From positions 62,001 to 126,000 of the forward strand of contig JAJYBI010000002.1 of the NCBI GenBank assembly GCA_021779095.1: a stretch of 64,000 nucleotides of DNA. Reading direction: 5' to 3'. A program made the position numbers and the translations under genes. The DNA comes from Deltaproteobacteria bacterium. Its GTDB lineage: Bacteria; Desulfobacterota; Desulfuromonadia; Geobacterales; JAJYBI01. The stretch's first letter is position 1; each line of letters begins with the position of its first letter. Positions 1 to 6,853 of this stretch are shown here, piece after piece. The notes under the pieces were generated by a model, which did no database searches, had not been told where the DNA came from, and was given only the letters and a program-made list of their open reading frames with translations.

Positions 1-74
1 TCGGCGTGGTGAACCGGCGGGGGGAGAACGAGGACGAGGAGCCGCCGACGGACGTGCGGAGTTTGATGCCGTAA
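1..74 (+). CDS. nuoI: C-terminal end of an upstream gene, probably NuoI (partial)
   Basis: An open frame enters from the left edge and ends at TAA 72-74, giving 23 residues that are acidic and arginine-rich (GENEDEEPPTDVRSLMP at the end). No domain can be recognised in so short a piece. The identity is inferred from position: the [4Fe-4S] ferredoxin-like NuoI subunit usually precedes nuoJ in complex I operons, and a charged disordered tail is compatible with that subunit. It could be another nuo subunit or an unrelated gene. Confidence 0.5.
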   Translation, partial: GVVNRRGENEDEEPPTDVRSLMP

Positions 75-126
75 AACCTGGCACAAGGTGCAGGGCTAAG
101 GGCTCAGGAAAAAAGCAAATAAGGTT

Positions 127-223
127 CCTCCCCCTTCAAGGGGGAGGCCAGGAGGGGGATGGGGCACATTCCGCTGGTACAAAACCCATCCCCACCCCAA
201 CCCTCCCCTTGAAGGGGAGGGGG
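127..223. repeat. GC-rich palindromic repeat (family A), copy 1
   Basis: Two perfect hairpins, 127-147 (CCTCCCCCTT/AAGGGGGAGG with a 1-nt centre) and 201-223, are joined by a short linker. The same arrangement, two or three CCCTCCCC..GGGGAGGG hairpins in tandem, recurs elsewhere in the window. It lies in the 236-bp nuoI-nuoJ gap, which holds nothing else recognisable except a repeat B arm. Confidence 0.85.
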
Positions 224-250
224 CATTTTGAAAACCGACTCTTGTTTTGC

Positions 251-285
251 CTTTCTCTGTGAACCTCTGTGCCCTCTGTGGCAAA
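251..285. repeat. Repeat B arm (CTCTGTG-type), solitary
   Basis: The stretch has three spaced copies of CTCTGTG ending in CTCTGTGGCA, the terminal sequence of the repeat B elements at 17682, 19382 and 41145. No partner arm is seen nearby, so this is a single or degenerate arm 25 bp upstream of nuoJ. Confidence 0.7.
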
Positions 286-310
286 GCTTTAGCCGTAAAA
301 GGTTTTTGAA

Positions 311-961
311 ATGGAACAGTCACTCTTCTACATCATGGCCGCCGTGATGATCGTCGCGACGCTGTTCGCCATCACCGAGAAGCACCCGGTGCACGCCATC
401 ATCTACGTGGTCACGTCGTTCTTCGCCCTGGCGGTGATCTTCTTCCTGCTGCTGGCTCCCTTGGTGGCGGCGTTCGAGGTGATCCTGTACGCCGGCGCCA
501 TCATGGTGCTGTTCCTGTTCGTCATCATGATGCTCGACCTGGGGCACCCGGAGAAGGCGTCCCGCCCCGGCATGCGCGACTGGTGGCCGGCGCTGGTCCT
601 GGGGCTCGTCATCCTCTGCTCGCTGGCGACCCTGCTGGCGACCCGCACCGCCGCGGCGGCCGGTGCCCAGGCCGCCGTACCCGTGCGCGAGTTCGCCCGG
701 ACCCTGTTCCAGCGCTACGGCGTGGCGGTGGAGATCATCTCTATGCAGCTCTTGTTCGCCGTCATCGGGGCTTTGTACCTGGGGAGGGGGCATGATGCGC
801 CCTCACCCCCGGCCCCTCTCCCCGAGGGCGAGGGGAGTTGTCTTTATCCCCCTCCCTTGATGGGAGGGGGCGAGGGGGAGGGTGAAACTTTGGCGCCACC
901 CCCACCCTGTCCCTCCCCCATCAAGGGGGAGGGAACGAATAGCAAAGGGTGCCGGATATGA
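311..961 (+). CDS. nuoJ: NADH-quinone oxidoreductase subunit J with repeat-derived tail
   Basis: This is a membrane subunit of proton-pumping complex I. Residues 1 to about 159 are a typical NuoJ with five hydrophobic helices and the conserved stretch EVILYAGAIMVLFLFVIMML. The protein should end near residue 160-170, but the frame continues to 216 residues through a family A repeat. That adds a hydrophilic tail rich in Pro, Gly and Glu (APSPPAPLPEGEG, then a second and third unit). The stop TGA overlaps the nuoK ATG (ATGA), so the extended frame is still translationally coupled to nuoK. The start ATG is chosen because the first helix begins at once. The tail is odd for the family and probably dispensable. 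Confidence 0.95.
   Translation: MEQSLFYIMAAVMIVATLFAITEKHPVHAIIYVVTSFFALAVIFFLLLAPLVAAFEVILYAGAIMVLFLFVIMMLDLGHPEKASRPGMRDWWPALVLGLVILCSLATLLATRTAAAAGAQAAVPVREFARTLFQRYGVAVEIISMQLLFAVIGALYLGRGHDAPSPPAPLPEGEGSCLYPPPLMGGGEGEGETLAPPPPCPSPIKGEGTNSKGCRI
802..931. repeat. Family A palindromic repeat inside the nuoJ 3' end, copy 2
   Basis: Three CCCTCCCC/GGGGAGGG-type hairpins in tandem occupy the last part of the nuoJ frame up to 27 bp before nuoK. The repeat supplies the last ~50 codons of NuoJ and purine-rich sequence upstream of the nuoK start. Confidence 0.85.
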
Positions 962-1266
962 TCGTCCCGCTTCTCCACATCCTGCTCCTCGCGGCGCTCT
1001 TGTTCGTGCTGGGGCTCGCCTGCGTGGCGGTCTGGCGGGCGAACATCATCATGATGCTCATCGGAGTCGAGATCATGCTCAACGCGGCCATGCTGGCGTT
1101 CGTCGGCGCGGCGGCCCGCTGGGGCGCGGCCGACGGCCAGCTCTTCGCCCTCCTCATTATGGCCATGACCTCCGCCGAGGTATCGCTGGCCCTGGCGATG
1201 GTGGTCTACCTGCACCGCCGGAAGCAGACGGTGAATGCGGATGCGTTCAGTGAGATGCGGGGATGA
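958..1266 (+). CDS. nuoK: NADH-quinone oxidoreductase subunit K
   Basis: This small antiporter-like membrane subunit of complex I has 102 residues, the normal family length, in three transmembrane helices. The conserved glutamate of helix 2 is in the segment MLIGVEIMLNAAMLAF and that of helix 3 in TSAEVSLALAMVVYL; both belong to the proton pathway. The ATG at 958 is preferred to an upstream GTG because it overlaps the nuoJ stop as ATGA and gives the usual N-terminus. The C-terminus is followed within 16 bp by a repeat B arm, where the operon is interrupted by a cassette. Confidence 0.97.
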   Translation: MIVPLLHILLLAALLFVLGLACVAVWRANIIMMLIGVEIMLNAAMLAFVGAAARWGAADGQLFALLIMAMTSAEVSLALAMVVYLHRRKQTVNADAFSEMRG

Positions 1267-1281
1267 GATGCGGAAAGCTTG

Positions 1282-1808
1282 AACCACAGAGGACTCAGAG
1301 GTTCACAGAGGTAATGCAAAATCAGAACTACAACAGTCCATTAAAACGCGGAATACACAAGTTGTTTAATACTTTGTTTACTTGTTAAGCCTAATGCGAA
1401 CAAGAAGGGTTTATGCCTAACACCATTAAGTTATTTATTATTATAAGTTGCATAATATTGCCAATTTTAGGATATTTTTATATGGTATTAGTGCAAAAGA
1501 ATGTAAAAATATTCCTTGAAACTAAAACTATAAACAAAGGTATTTATAAAAACAAGCCAGTCTATGGTGATGATGTCGTACCTATTGCTAATAGTTTTGA
1601 AAGAGTAGCGAAGATTTTTTATATTTTCAATTGTAATATCGATTTTATTTGTAGTTCTACTATACATAAACTGGTAATGCCACGAAAGACGAGAATAACA
1701 TAGCCAGACTAACTGAAATTTCCGATAAAGTGCAGCAACGCGTGACAAAATTTACCATCGGTATGATCTCTGCCGTTTACCCTGTGACCCTCTGTGACCT
1801 CTGTGGTT
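1282..1808. mobile_element. Inverted-repeat-bounded cassette in the nuo operon (B-type ends)
   Basis: The left arm starts with AACCACAGAGG (1282-1292) followed by further CAGAGG units. The right arm ends with the exact complement at 1798-1808, preceded by matching GACCTCTGTG/GACCCTCTG units. Between them is an AT-rich stretch, very unlike the GC-rich neighbours, carrying one small gene (1413). No transposase or integrase lies inside. The ends match the non-coding repeat B elements at 17682, 19382 and 41145, so this looks like a B element carrying cargo. Confidence 0.6.
1413..1703 (+). CDS. AT-rich orphan gene, small two-helix membrane protein, probably frameshifted
   Basis: The frame gives 96 residues with one clear N-terminal transmembrane helix (LFIIISCIILPILGYFYMV), a hydrophilic loop, then an incoherent C-terminus. 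At a run of six T (1615-1620), removing one T moves translation into a frame that reads IFIFSIVISILFVVLLYINW and stops at TAA 1675-1677, a convincing second helix. The intact product would thus be a helix-loop-helix protein of about 87 residues. Either the gene is mutated, the T run is a sequencing error, or slippage produces the longer form. No family is recognised. Codon use is strongly AT-biased against the nuo genes on both sides, suggesting transfer. Confidence 0.5.
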   Translation: MPNTIKLFIIISCIILPILGYFYMVLVQKNVKIFLETKTINKGIYKNKPVYGDDVVPIANSFERVAKIFYIFNCNIDFICSSTIHKLVMPRKTRIT

Positions 1809-1838
1809 AACAGCTTTTGACTTTGATTCAGGAACAAC

Positions 1839-3872
1839 ATGACCCTCTACCTCACCCTCATACTCCTCCTCCCCCTCGCCGGCGGCGTTGTGAACGCCGT
1901 CATCGGCCGCAAGCTCCCGCGGCGGGTGGTGGAACTGCTCGCTTGCGGGGCGGTGTGGGGGGCGTTCGGCTGCAGCCTGCTGGCCGCTGCTGCGTACGCA
2001 GGGCCGCAAAAGGTTGAGCTCGCCTCCTGGCTCGCAACCTTCGACCTGCGGGCCCCCGTTGCCCTGTACCTCGACCCGCTCTCCCTGTCGCTGATCGTCA
2101 TGATCACCTTCGTCTGCGGGATCATCCACGTCTACTCCACGGGCTACATGCGGGAGGAGGCGGACGGCGTCCGGTTCTTCGCGCTCCTGAACCTGTTCGT
2201 CTTCGCCATGCTGACCCTCGTGCTGGCGGAGAACCTGCCGCTCCTGTATCTGGGGTGGGAGGGGGTGGGGTTCTGCTCCTACGCCCTCATCGGCTTCTGG
2301 TACCGGGAGGAGAAGAACGTCACCGCCGGGCGCAAGGCGTTCATCACGACCCGCATCGGCGACATCGCCTTCGGCATCGCCATCGTCTGGCTGTTCCAGC
2401 TGCTTCATACCGTCTCCATCACCGAGCTGAACGGCATGGGGTTCCTCATGCCGGTCGGCGTGGTCACCGCCATCGGCATCCTGCTCCTCATCGGCGCGGC
2501 GGGCAAGTCGGCCCAACTGCCGCTCATGGTCTGGCTCCCCGACGCCATGGCCGGCCCGACGCCGGTCTCCGCCCTCATCCACGCCGCCACCATGGTCACC
2601 GCCGGGGTCTACCTGCTGGCGCGCATGTACCCGTTCATCGGCATCTCCCCCACGGTGCAGGCGGCCATCGCGGTCACCGGCTGCGTAACGGCCTTTTTCG
2701 GCGCAAGTTGCGCCCTCGCCCAGCGCGACCTGAAGCGAATCCTCGCCTACTCCACCATCAGCCAGATCGGCTACATGACCCTCGGCGTGGGGGTCGGCGC
2801 CATCTCCGCCGCCACCTTCCACCTGCTGGTGCACGCCTTCTTCAAGGCGCTCCTGTTCCTCGGGGCCGGCTGCATCATCACGGCCATGCACCACGAACAG
2901 GACGTCTTCAAGATGGGGGGCCTGCGCAAGGTGATCCCCGCCACCTTCTGGCCGTTCCTGGCCGGGGCGGTCTGCCTCGCCGGCATCCCGCTCACCGGCG
3001 GCTTCTTCAGCAAGGACGCCATCCTCGGTGCCGTCTGGGCCAGGGGCGGCGCACTGTACGGTAGCCTGTACGGACTCGGCCTCCTCACGGCGCTCATCAC
3101 CTCGTTCTACACCTTCCGGATGATCTACCTGGTGTTCGGAGGCACTTCCGCAGTTATCCCCCCTCCCTCCGTCCCTCACCCAATCCCTCTCCCAAAGGGA
3201 GAGGGCAATGCTTCCTCTCCCCCTCCTGGGGGAGAGATAGAGAGAGGGCAGGGAAAGGGCGAGGGGGAGGGTGAACAGTCCGGACATTCCACCCCCACCC
3301 CACCCCTCCCCCATCAAGGGGGAGGGAGAGGAAGTGTCCCTGCCATCATGGACCTGATGCTGATCCCGCTGGCGCTCCTCGGACTGTGCGGCGGCCTTCT
3401 CGATCTCCCCGCCTACCTGGGAGGCGGCTTCCTGGATCGCTTCCTCGGCGCCAGCCTGACGGAAGCGGGCCATGGCGAGGAGATGATCCTGCAGGCCGTG
3501 GCGGGGATCGTCTCCCTGGCCGGCCTCGCTCTTGCCCGTTACCGGTACGGCGGCGCCGCCCGGGCGGCGCGGGTCGCCGAGGCGGAGCGGCCGTCGGCGC
3601 TGACGCGGTTCCTGTACCACGGCTGGTACGTGGATGACCTGTACCGGGCGCTGTTCATCAGGCCGTACGTGCGGCTGTCGCGCTTTTTATGGGAGCGGGT
3701 GGACGAGGGGATCATCGACGACGGCCTCGACCGGCTGGCGGACGGCTGTGGCAGTGCAGGCACAAGGCTTGGCAGCTGGACCGCCGGCCGGGTGTCGGTG
3801 TACGTGGTGAGTCTCGCCGCCGGCGCGGCACTGTTGCTGGCGTGGCTCGCGTGGAGCATGATGGGAGCCTGA
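1839..3872 (+). CDS. nuoL: NADH-quinone oxidoreductase subunit L with in-frame repeat insertion
   Basis: This is the distal antiporter-like, proton-pumping subunit of complex I. The core is canonical: GWEGVGFCSYALIGFWY, the discontinuous helix region with MVWLPDAMAGPTPVSALIHA, and HAFFKALLFLGAG are all present. The protein has 677 residues, longer than typical. The excess is a segment at about residues 439-500 (nt 3157-3340) that is a family A palindromic repeat translated in frame into Pro/Gly/Glu-rich sequence (HPIPLPKGEG, PTPPLPHQGGG). It falls after TFRMIYLVFGG and before the helix LMLIPLALLGLCGGL, in a loop where NuoL length normally varies. It carries no stop and keeps frame, so the gene appears functional. 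Start ATG 1839 follows AGGA. The C-terminal lateral helix region is present. Confidence 0.95.
   Translation: MTLYLTLILLLPLAGGVVNAVIGRKLPRRVVELLACGAVWGAFGCSLLAAAAYAGPQKVELASWLATFDLRAPVALYLDPLSLSLIVMITFVCGIIHVYSTGYMREEADGVRFFALLNLFVFAMLTLVLAENLPLLYLGWEGVGFCSYALIGFWYREEKNVTAGRKAFITTRIGDIAFGIAIVWLFQLLHTVSITELNGMGFLMPVGVVTAIGILLLIGAAGKSAQLPLMVWLPDAMAGPTPVSALIHAATMVTAGVYLLARMYPFIGISPTVQAAIAVTGCVTAFFGASCALAQRDLKRILAYSTISQIGYMTLGVGVGAISAATFHLLVHAFFKALLFLGAGCIITAMHHEQDVFKMGGLRKVIPATFWPFLAGAVCLAGIPLTGGFFSKDAILGAVWARGGALYGSLYGLGLLTALITSFYTFRMIYLVFGGTSAVIPPPSVPHPIPLPKGEGNASSPPPGGEIERGQGKGEGEGEQSGHSTPTPPLPHQGGGRGSVPAIMDLMLIPLALLGLCGGLLDLPAYLGGGFLDRFLGASLTEAGHGEEMILQAVAGIVSLAGLALARYRYGGAARAARVAEAERPSALTRFLYHGWYVDDLYRALFIRPYVRLSRFLWERVDEGIIDDGLDRLADGCGSAGTRLGSWTAGRVSVYVVSLAAGAALLLAWLAWSMMGA
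3157..3340. repeat. Family A palindromic repeat inside the nuoL coding sequence, copy 3
   Basis: Successive hairpins (CCCTCTCCC/GGGAGAGGG near 3185-3205, a second around 3220-3270, and CCCTCCCCC/GGGGGAGGG near 3303-3326) match the units at 127, 802 and 8271. The insertion contributes a whole number of codons without a stop. Confidence 0.85.
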
Positions 3873-3887
3873 CAGAGGCAATCTCAC

Positions 3888-4010
3888 TTAACCCTTCCCC
3901 TTGAGGGAGAAGGTGGCCGATGGCCGGATGAGGGGGCAGCACCAACATTTCCCCCTCACCCTGGCCCTCTCCTTTAGGCCCTGTGGCTCCTCAGGAGAGG
4001 GAACTGTTTG
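3888..4010. repeat. Family A palindromic repeat between nuoL and the toxin-antitoxin pair, copy 4
   Basis: Two diverged hairpins, CCCTTCCCCTTGAGGGAGAAGG and a CCCTCTCC..GGAGAGGG unit, begin 16 bp after the nuoL stop. They form the left border of the toxin-antitoxin insertion; no equivalent is found on its right side. Confidence 0.75.
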
Positions 4011-4058
4011 CAGGTTGCCGGAAGATCAGCGCTAGTCAGTATGTAATCATCTTAGAGA

Positions 4059-4086
4059 TTGACACAAACCATATGTCATATATCAT
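4059..4086 (+). promoter_or_regulatory. Predicted promoter and possible operator of the toxin-antitoxin operon
   Basis: TTGACA (4059-4064), a 16-bp spacer and TATCAT (4081-4086) form a near-consensus sigma-70 promoter about 20 bp before the antitoxin start. The spacer/-10 region contains an AT-rich partial dyad (ATGT..ACAT), a possible autoregulatory site for the RHH antitoxin. Having its own promoter suggests independence from the nuo transcript. Confidence 0.55.
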
Positions 4087-4104
4087 ACATGGTGGAGGTA
4101 CACC

Positions 4105-4335
4105 ATGAAACGAACTACCATTTTTGCAGATGACGCCCTGCTCAGCGAAATGAAACATCTTGCCAGACAGGAGAAAAAGAGCGTTGCCGAGGTCATCCGG
4201 GAGGCAATGGAGGAATACGTCCGGTCGAAACAGCAACCGACGAAGTCGCTGTCATTCATCGGGGCCGGCGAGAGCGGCCGGTCGGACATTTCGGAAAAGA
4301 GCGAGGAGCTTTTGTGGCAAAAGTCTTCTCACTAG
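4105..4335 (+). CDS. Ribbon-helix-helix (CopG-like) antitoxin
   Basis: The 76-residue protein starts MKRTTIFADDALLSEMKHLA, a beta strand followed by helix A, then the turn and second helix KKSVAEVIREAMEEYV, which is the CopG/MetJ-type ribbon-helix-helix DNA-binding fold. The C-terminal 30 residues are the likely disordered toxin-binding tail. A good ribosome-binding site (GGAGG) precedes the ATG. It overlaps the following PIN-domain gene by 22 bp, the usual antitoxin-first order. By analogy it should bind its own promoter and neutralise the toxin. It sits between nuoL and nuoM, an unusual place for a toxin-antitoxin pair. Confidence 0.85.
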   Translation: MKRTTIFADDALLSEMKHLARQEKKSVAEVIREAMEEYVRSKQQPTKSLSFIGAGESGRSDISEKSEELLWQKSSH

Positions 4336-4748
4336 AAGCCGTTCTGGTCGATACCGGCATCATCTACGCCCTGGCGGACCGCACGGACAGCTGGCACGAC
4401 CGGGCGGTCTCCTTCGTCTCCGGCTACGGCGGCAAGCTGGTCGTCCCGTCGACCGTCATCCCGGAAGCCGCCTATTTGATCAACCGCTATCTCGGGCAGG
4501 CCGCCGAACTGATGTTCGTACGCTCGCTTCTGGCGGGCGAGCTTGCCGTCGAACAGATCACCTCCGCCGACTTCGGCCGGGCTGCGGAGCTGCTGGAAAC
4601 CTATGCCGATGCCGACATCGGTCTGGTGGACGCCACCGTCATGGCACTGGCGGAGCGGCTCAAGGTCCGTCGCATCCTCACCACCGACCGGCGGCACTAC
4701 GGGATGGTGAAACCGAAGCACTGGCCTGCGTTCGAGGCGGTGCCGTGA
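4314..4748 (+). CDS. PIN-domain ribonuclease toxin (VapC-like)
   Basis: The 144-residue protein has the acidic PIN residues in order: Asp13 in VLVDTGIIYAL, Glu51 in VIPEAAYLI, Asp101/Asp106 in DADIGLVDATV and Asp125 in ILTTDRRHYG. These would bind the metal for RNA cleavage. The start is GTG at 4314, inside the end of the antitoxin gene, so translation is probably coupled. VapC-type toxins usually cut tRNA or rRNA; the target here is unknown. The stop is only 14 bp before nuoM, so transcription through the pair probably continues into nuoM. Confidence 0.85.
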   Translation: MAKVFSLEAVLVDTGIIYALADRTDSWHDRAVSFVSGYGGKLVVPSTVIPEAAYLINRYLGQAAELMFVRSLLAGELAVEQITSADFGRAAELLETYADADIGLVDATVMALAERLKVRRILTTDRRHYGMVKPKHWPAFEAVP

Positions 4749-4762
4749 GGTCATAGACCCAG

Positions 4763-6250
4763 ATGGGCGATCTTCCCCTTCTCACAATCCTTGTCTTCCT
4801 CCCCCTCGCCGGGGCGCTCTGCCTGCTGCCGGTGTGGCGGCACGACCGCGCGGTGCGATGGATCGCCGCCGGCTTCGCCGGAGTCGAACTGCTGCTGGCG
4901 GGGCGGCTCTGTCTCTGCCCGCCGACGCCGCTGCCGGCGGGAACGGGGCTGCCCGGATTCCTTTTGTGGGAGGATGCGTCGTGGATTAGCCGGTTCGGCA
5001 TCCGGTACACCCTGGGGCTGGACGGCATCTCGCTCCTCATGGTGCTCCTCACCGCCTTCATCACCCTCATCGGGATGGTCGTCTCCTGGCGGGCGATCAC
5101 GGAGCGGGTGGCGCTCCACTACGCGCTTTTGCTGGTCATGGAGACCGGCATCATGGGGGTCTTCCTGTCGCTGGACCTGTTCCTCTTCTACCTCTTCTGG
5201 GAGATCATGCTGATCCCCATGTTCTTCCTCATCGGCGTCTGGGGCCACGGCCGGCGCATCTACTCGGCGATGAAGTTCTTCATCTATACCCTGGCCGGCT
5301 CGCTCCTGATGCTGCTGGCGATCATCGGCGTGTATCTCATCCACGGCCGCCAGACCGGGGTCTACAGCTTCGCCCTGGGGGACCTGCTGCACACGGCCAT
5401 CGACCCTACGCTGGGGGTCTGGCTGTTCGGGGCGTTCCTCCTGGCGTTCGCCATCAAGTTCCCGATCTTCCCGCTGCACACCTGGCTTCCCGACGCCCAC
5501 ACCGACGCCCCCACGGCGGGGAGCGTGATCCTGGCGGGGCTGCTCCTCAAGACCGGCGCCTACGGCCTCGTGCGGTTCGGCTACCCGCTCTTCCCCGCGG
5601 CGGCCAGAGAACTCACGCCGCTGCTCCTCGTCTGCGCGGTCATCGGCATCGTCTACGGGTCGTGGGTCGCCTTCGCCCAGACGGACATGAAGCGGATGGT
5701 CGCCTACTCCAGCGTGGGGCACATGGGGTTCGTCGCCCTGGGGATCGCCGCCTGGTCGCCGGTGGCGCTGTCCGGCGCCGTCCTGCAGATGGTGAACCAC
5801 GGCGTCACCACCGGCGCGCTCTTCGCCGCCGTGGGAATGCTGGACGAGCGGGTACACACCCGCGACATCGACGCCTTCGGCGGCCTGTGGGGCAAGGTGC
5901 CAGTCTTCGCCTTCTTCTTCCTGCTCTTCTCCATGGCGTCGGCCGGGCTCCCCGGACTCAACAACTTCACCGGCGAGTTCCTGATCCTTTTGGGCGCGTT
6001 CCGCACCGTGCCGCTGGCGGCAATCATCGCGTTCACGGGGATCGTCCTGACGTTGATCTACACCGTACGGCTCGTGCAGGAGCTGCTGTTCCAGGAGGAG
6101 CAGCGAACTCTCCTCCTGTCGGACCTGGGTTTACGGGAAGGGGGACTGCTGGCGCTCCTGGCGATCATCGCCGTGTACATCGGCGTCCACCCTGCGCCGC
6201 TGCTGGAGATACTGAAGCTGCCGGTGGGGCTGCTGACAGGTACACATTGA
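4763..6250 (+). CDS. nuoM: NADH-quinone oxidoreductase subunit M
   Basis: This is the second antiporter-like proton-pumping subunit of complex I, 495 residues with about 14 transmembrane helices. Diagnostic segments include the glutamate-bearing helix FWEIMLIPMFFLIGVWG, FAIKFPIFPLHTWLPDAH and the proton-pathway lysine region VILAGLLLKTGAYGLVRF. The protein is complete, without the repeat insertion seen in NuoL. No strong ribosome-binding site is visible before ATG 4763, which lies just after the toxin gene; coupling to that upstream gene may now supply initiation. The C-terminus runs directly into the next cassette, whose left repeat starts 5 bp after the stop. Confidence 0.97.
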   Translation: MGDLPLLTILVFLPLAGALCLLPVWRHDRAVRWIAAGFAGVELLLAGRLCLCPPTPLPAGTGLPGFLLWEDASWISRFGIRYTLGLDGISLLMVLLTAFITLIGMVVSWRAITERVALHYALLLVMETGIMGVFLSLDLFLFYLFWEIMLIPMFFLIGVWGHGRRIYSAMKFFIYTLAGSLLMLLAIIGVYLIHGRQTGVYSFALGDLLHTAIDPTLGVWLFGAFLLAFAIKFPIFPLHTWLPDAHTDAPTAGSVILAGLLLKTGAYGLVRFGYPLFPAAARELTPLLLVCAVIGIVYGSWVAFAQTDMKRMVAYSSVGHMGFVALGIAAWSPVALSGAVLQMVNHGVTTGALFAAVGMLDERVHTRDIDAFGGLWGKVPVFAFFFLLFSMASAGLPGLNNFTGEFLILLGAFRTVPLAAIIAFTGIVLTLIYTVRLVQELLFQEEQRTLLLSDLGLREGGLLALLAIIAVYIGVHPAPLLEILKLPVGLLTGTH

Positions 6251-6254
6251 AAAG

Positions 6255-6830
6255 CTGAATTAACAGGATGGACAGGATTGGCAGGATAAAATCACAAAAC
6301 GAGGAGCAAAATTGAACATTCGTGCAGGAATGGCAGAAATGGAATTTATTGAGGCAATTGATGCCTCCTTCTTCTTCAACTCAGATGAAGAATACGAAAA
6401 AGCAACACGGATAGCGTGCTCAATATCTGATAACGCAGTATTGATGGTCGGCTATGAGCTTGCTACTTTATCATCTCACGCCAGCCAAGAGGTTGATTTT
6501 CGTCTACTTGAAATAATGATGTCTGAACGTCCGACTCCTATTGTTCTCGCATCTATTCCAGTGATCCGAAGTCTTCTCAAATATGAAGTGGCATCACCTG
6601 ATGATGTTAACAACTTGCTTCAGTTATGTAGAGAGCACGGGAGTGCTTGGAACGGCTTAGGAATTGTCGAATGTGCTAACGAATCACTTGGGCAGATGTG
6701 CAAGGAAATATTCGCGGAGTGGCAAAAGACAAGCAGCTAACTAGAATCAGACCGTGAACTGGCATAAATTAACGTAACAGCAAGCACTAAACCGATACTC
6801 CTGTAAATCCTGTCCATCCTGTTAATTCAG
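6255..6830. mobile_element. Single-gene cassette with perfect 25-bp terminal inverted repeats
   Basis: Positions 6255-6279 (beginning CTGAATTAACAGGATGG) and 6806-6830 are exact inverted copies over 25 bp, with a weaker third CAGGA unit continuing inward on each side. Together they bracket one AT-rich gene. Neither a transposase, an integrase nor an obvious target duplication is present. The unit sits exactly between nuoM and nuoN. A partial relative of the arm occurs at 20836. Confidence 0.65.
6312..6740 (+). CDS. AT-rich orphan gene, unknown soluble helical protein
   Basis: The 142-residue protein is predicted mostly alpha-helical and acidic, with no signal peptide, membrane segment or recognised motif. 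The region around 45-110 (two amphipathic helix pairs) loosely resembles HEAT-like repeats, but this is weak. The TTG at 6312 is chosen because GAGGAG lies six bases upstream; ATG 6330 is an alternative. The gene fills the space between the 25-bp inverted repeats, with AT-rich codons unlike nuoM and nuoN. It resembles no complex I assembly factor that I recognise, so its place in the operon more likely reflects insertion than function. Confidence 0.65.
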   Translation: MNIRAGMAEMEFIEAIDASFFFNSDEEYEKATRIACSISDNAVLMVGYELATLSSHASQEVDFRLLEIMMSERPTPIVLASIPVIRSLLKYEVASPDDVNNLLQLCREHGSAWNGLGIVECANESLGQMCKEIFAEWQKTSS

Positions 6831-6853
6831 GATGTTGAGGTGTTAGAAGAAAC

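Noticed and set aside
96..323. Minus-strand open frame before nuoJ
   Set aside because: It is entirely palindromic repeat sequence with no protein-like character.
1384..1419. GTTAAGC and GCCTAAC near the first AT-rich gene, resembling integron attC core sites
   Set aside because: The two cores are in the wrong order for an attC site at the end of a cassette, no matching site follows the gene, and no integrase is present.
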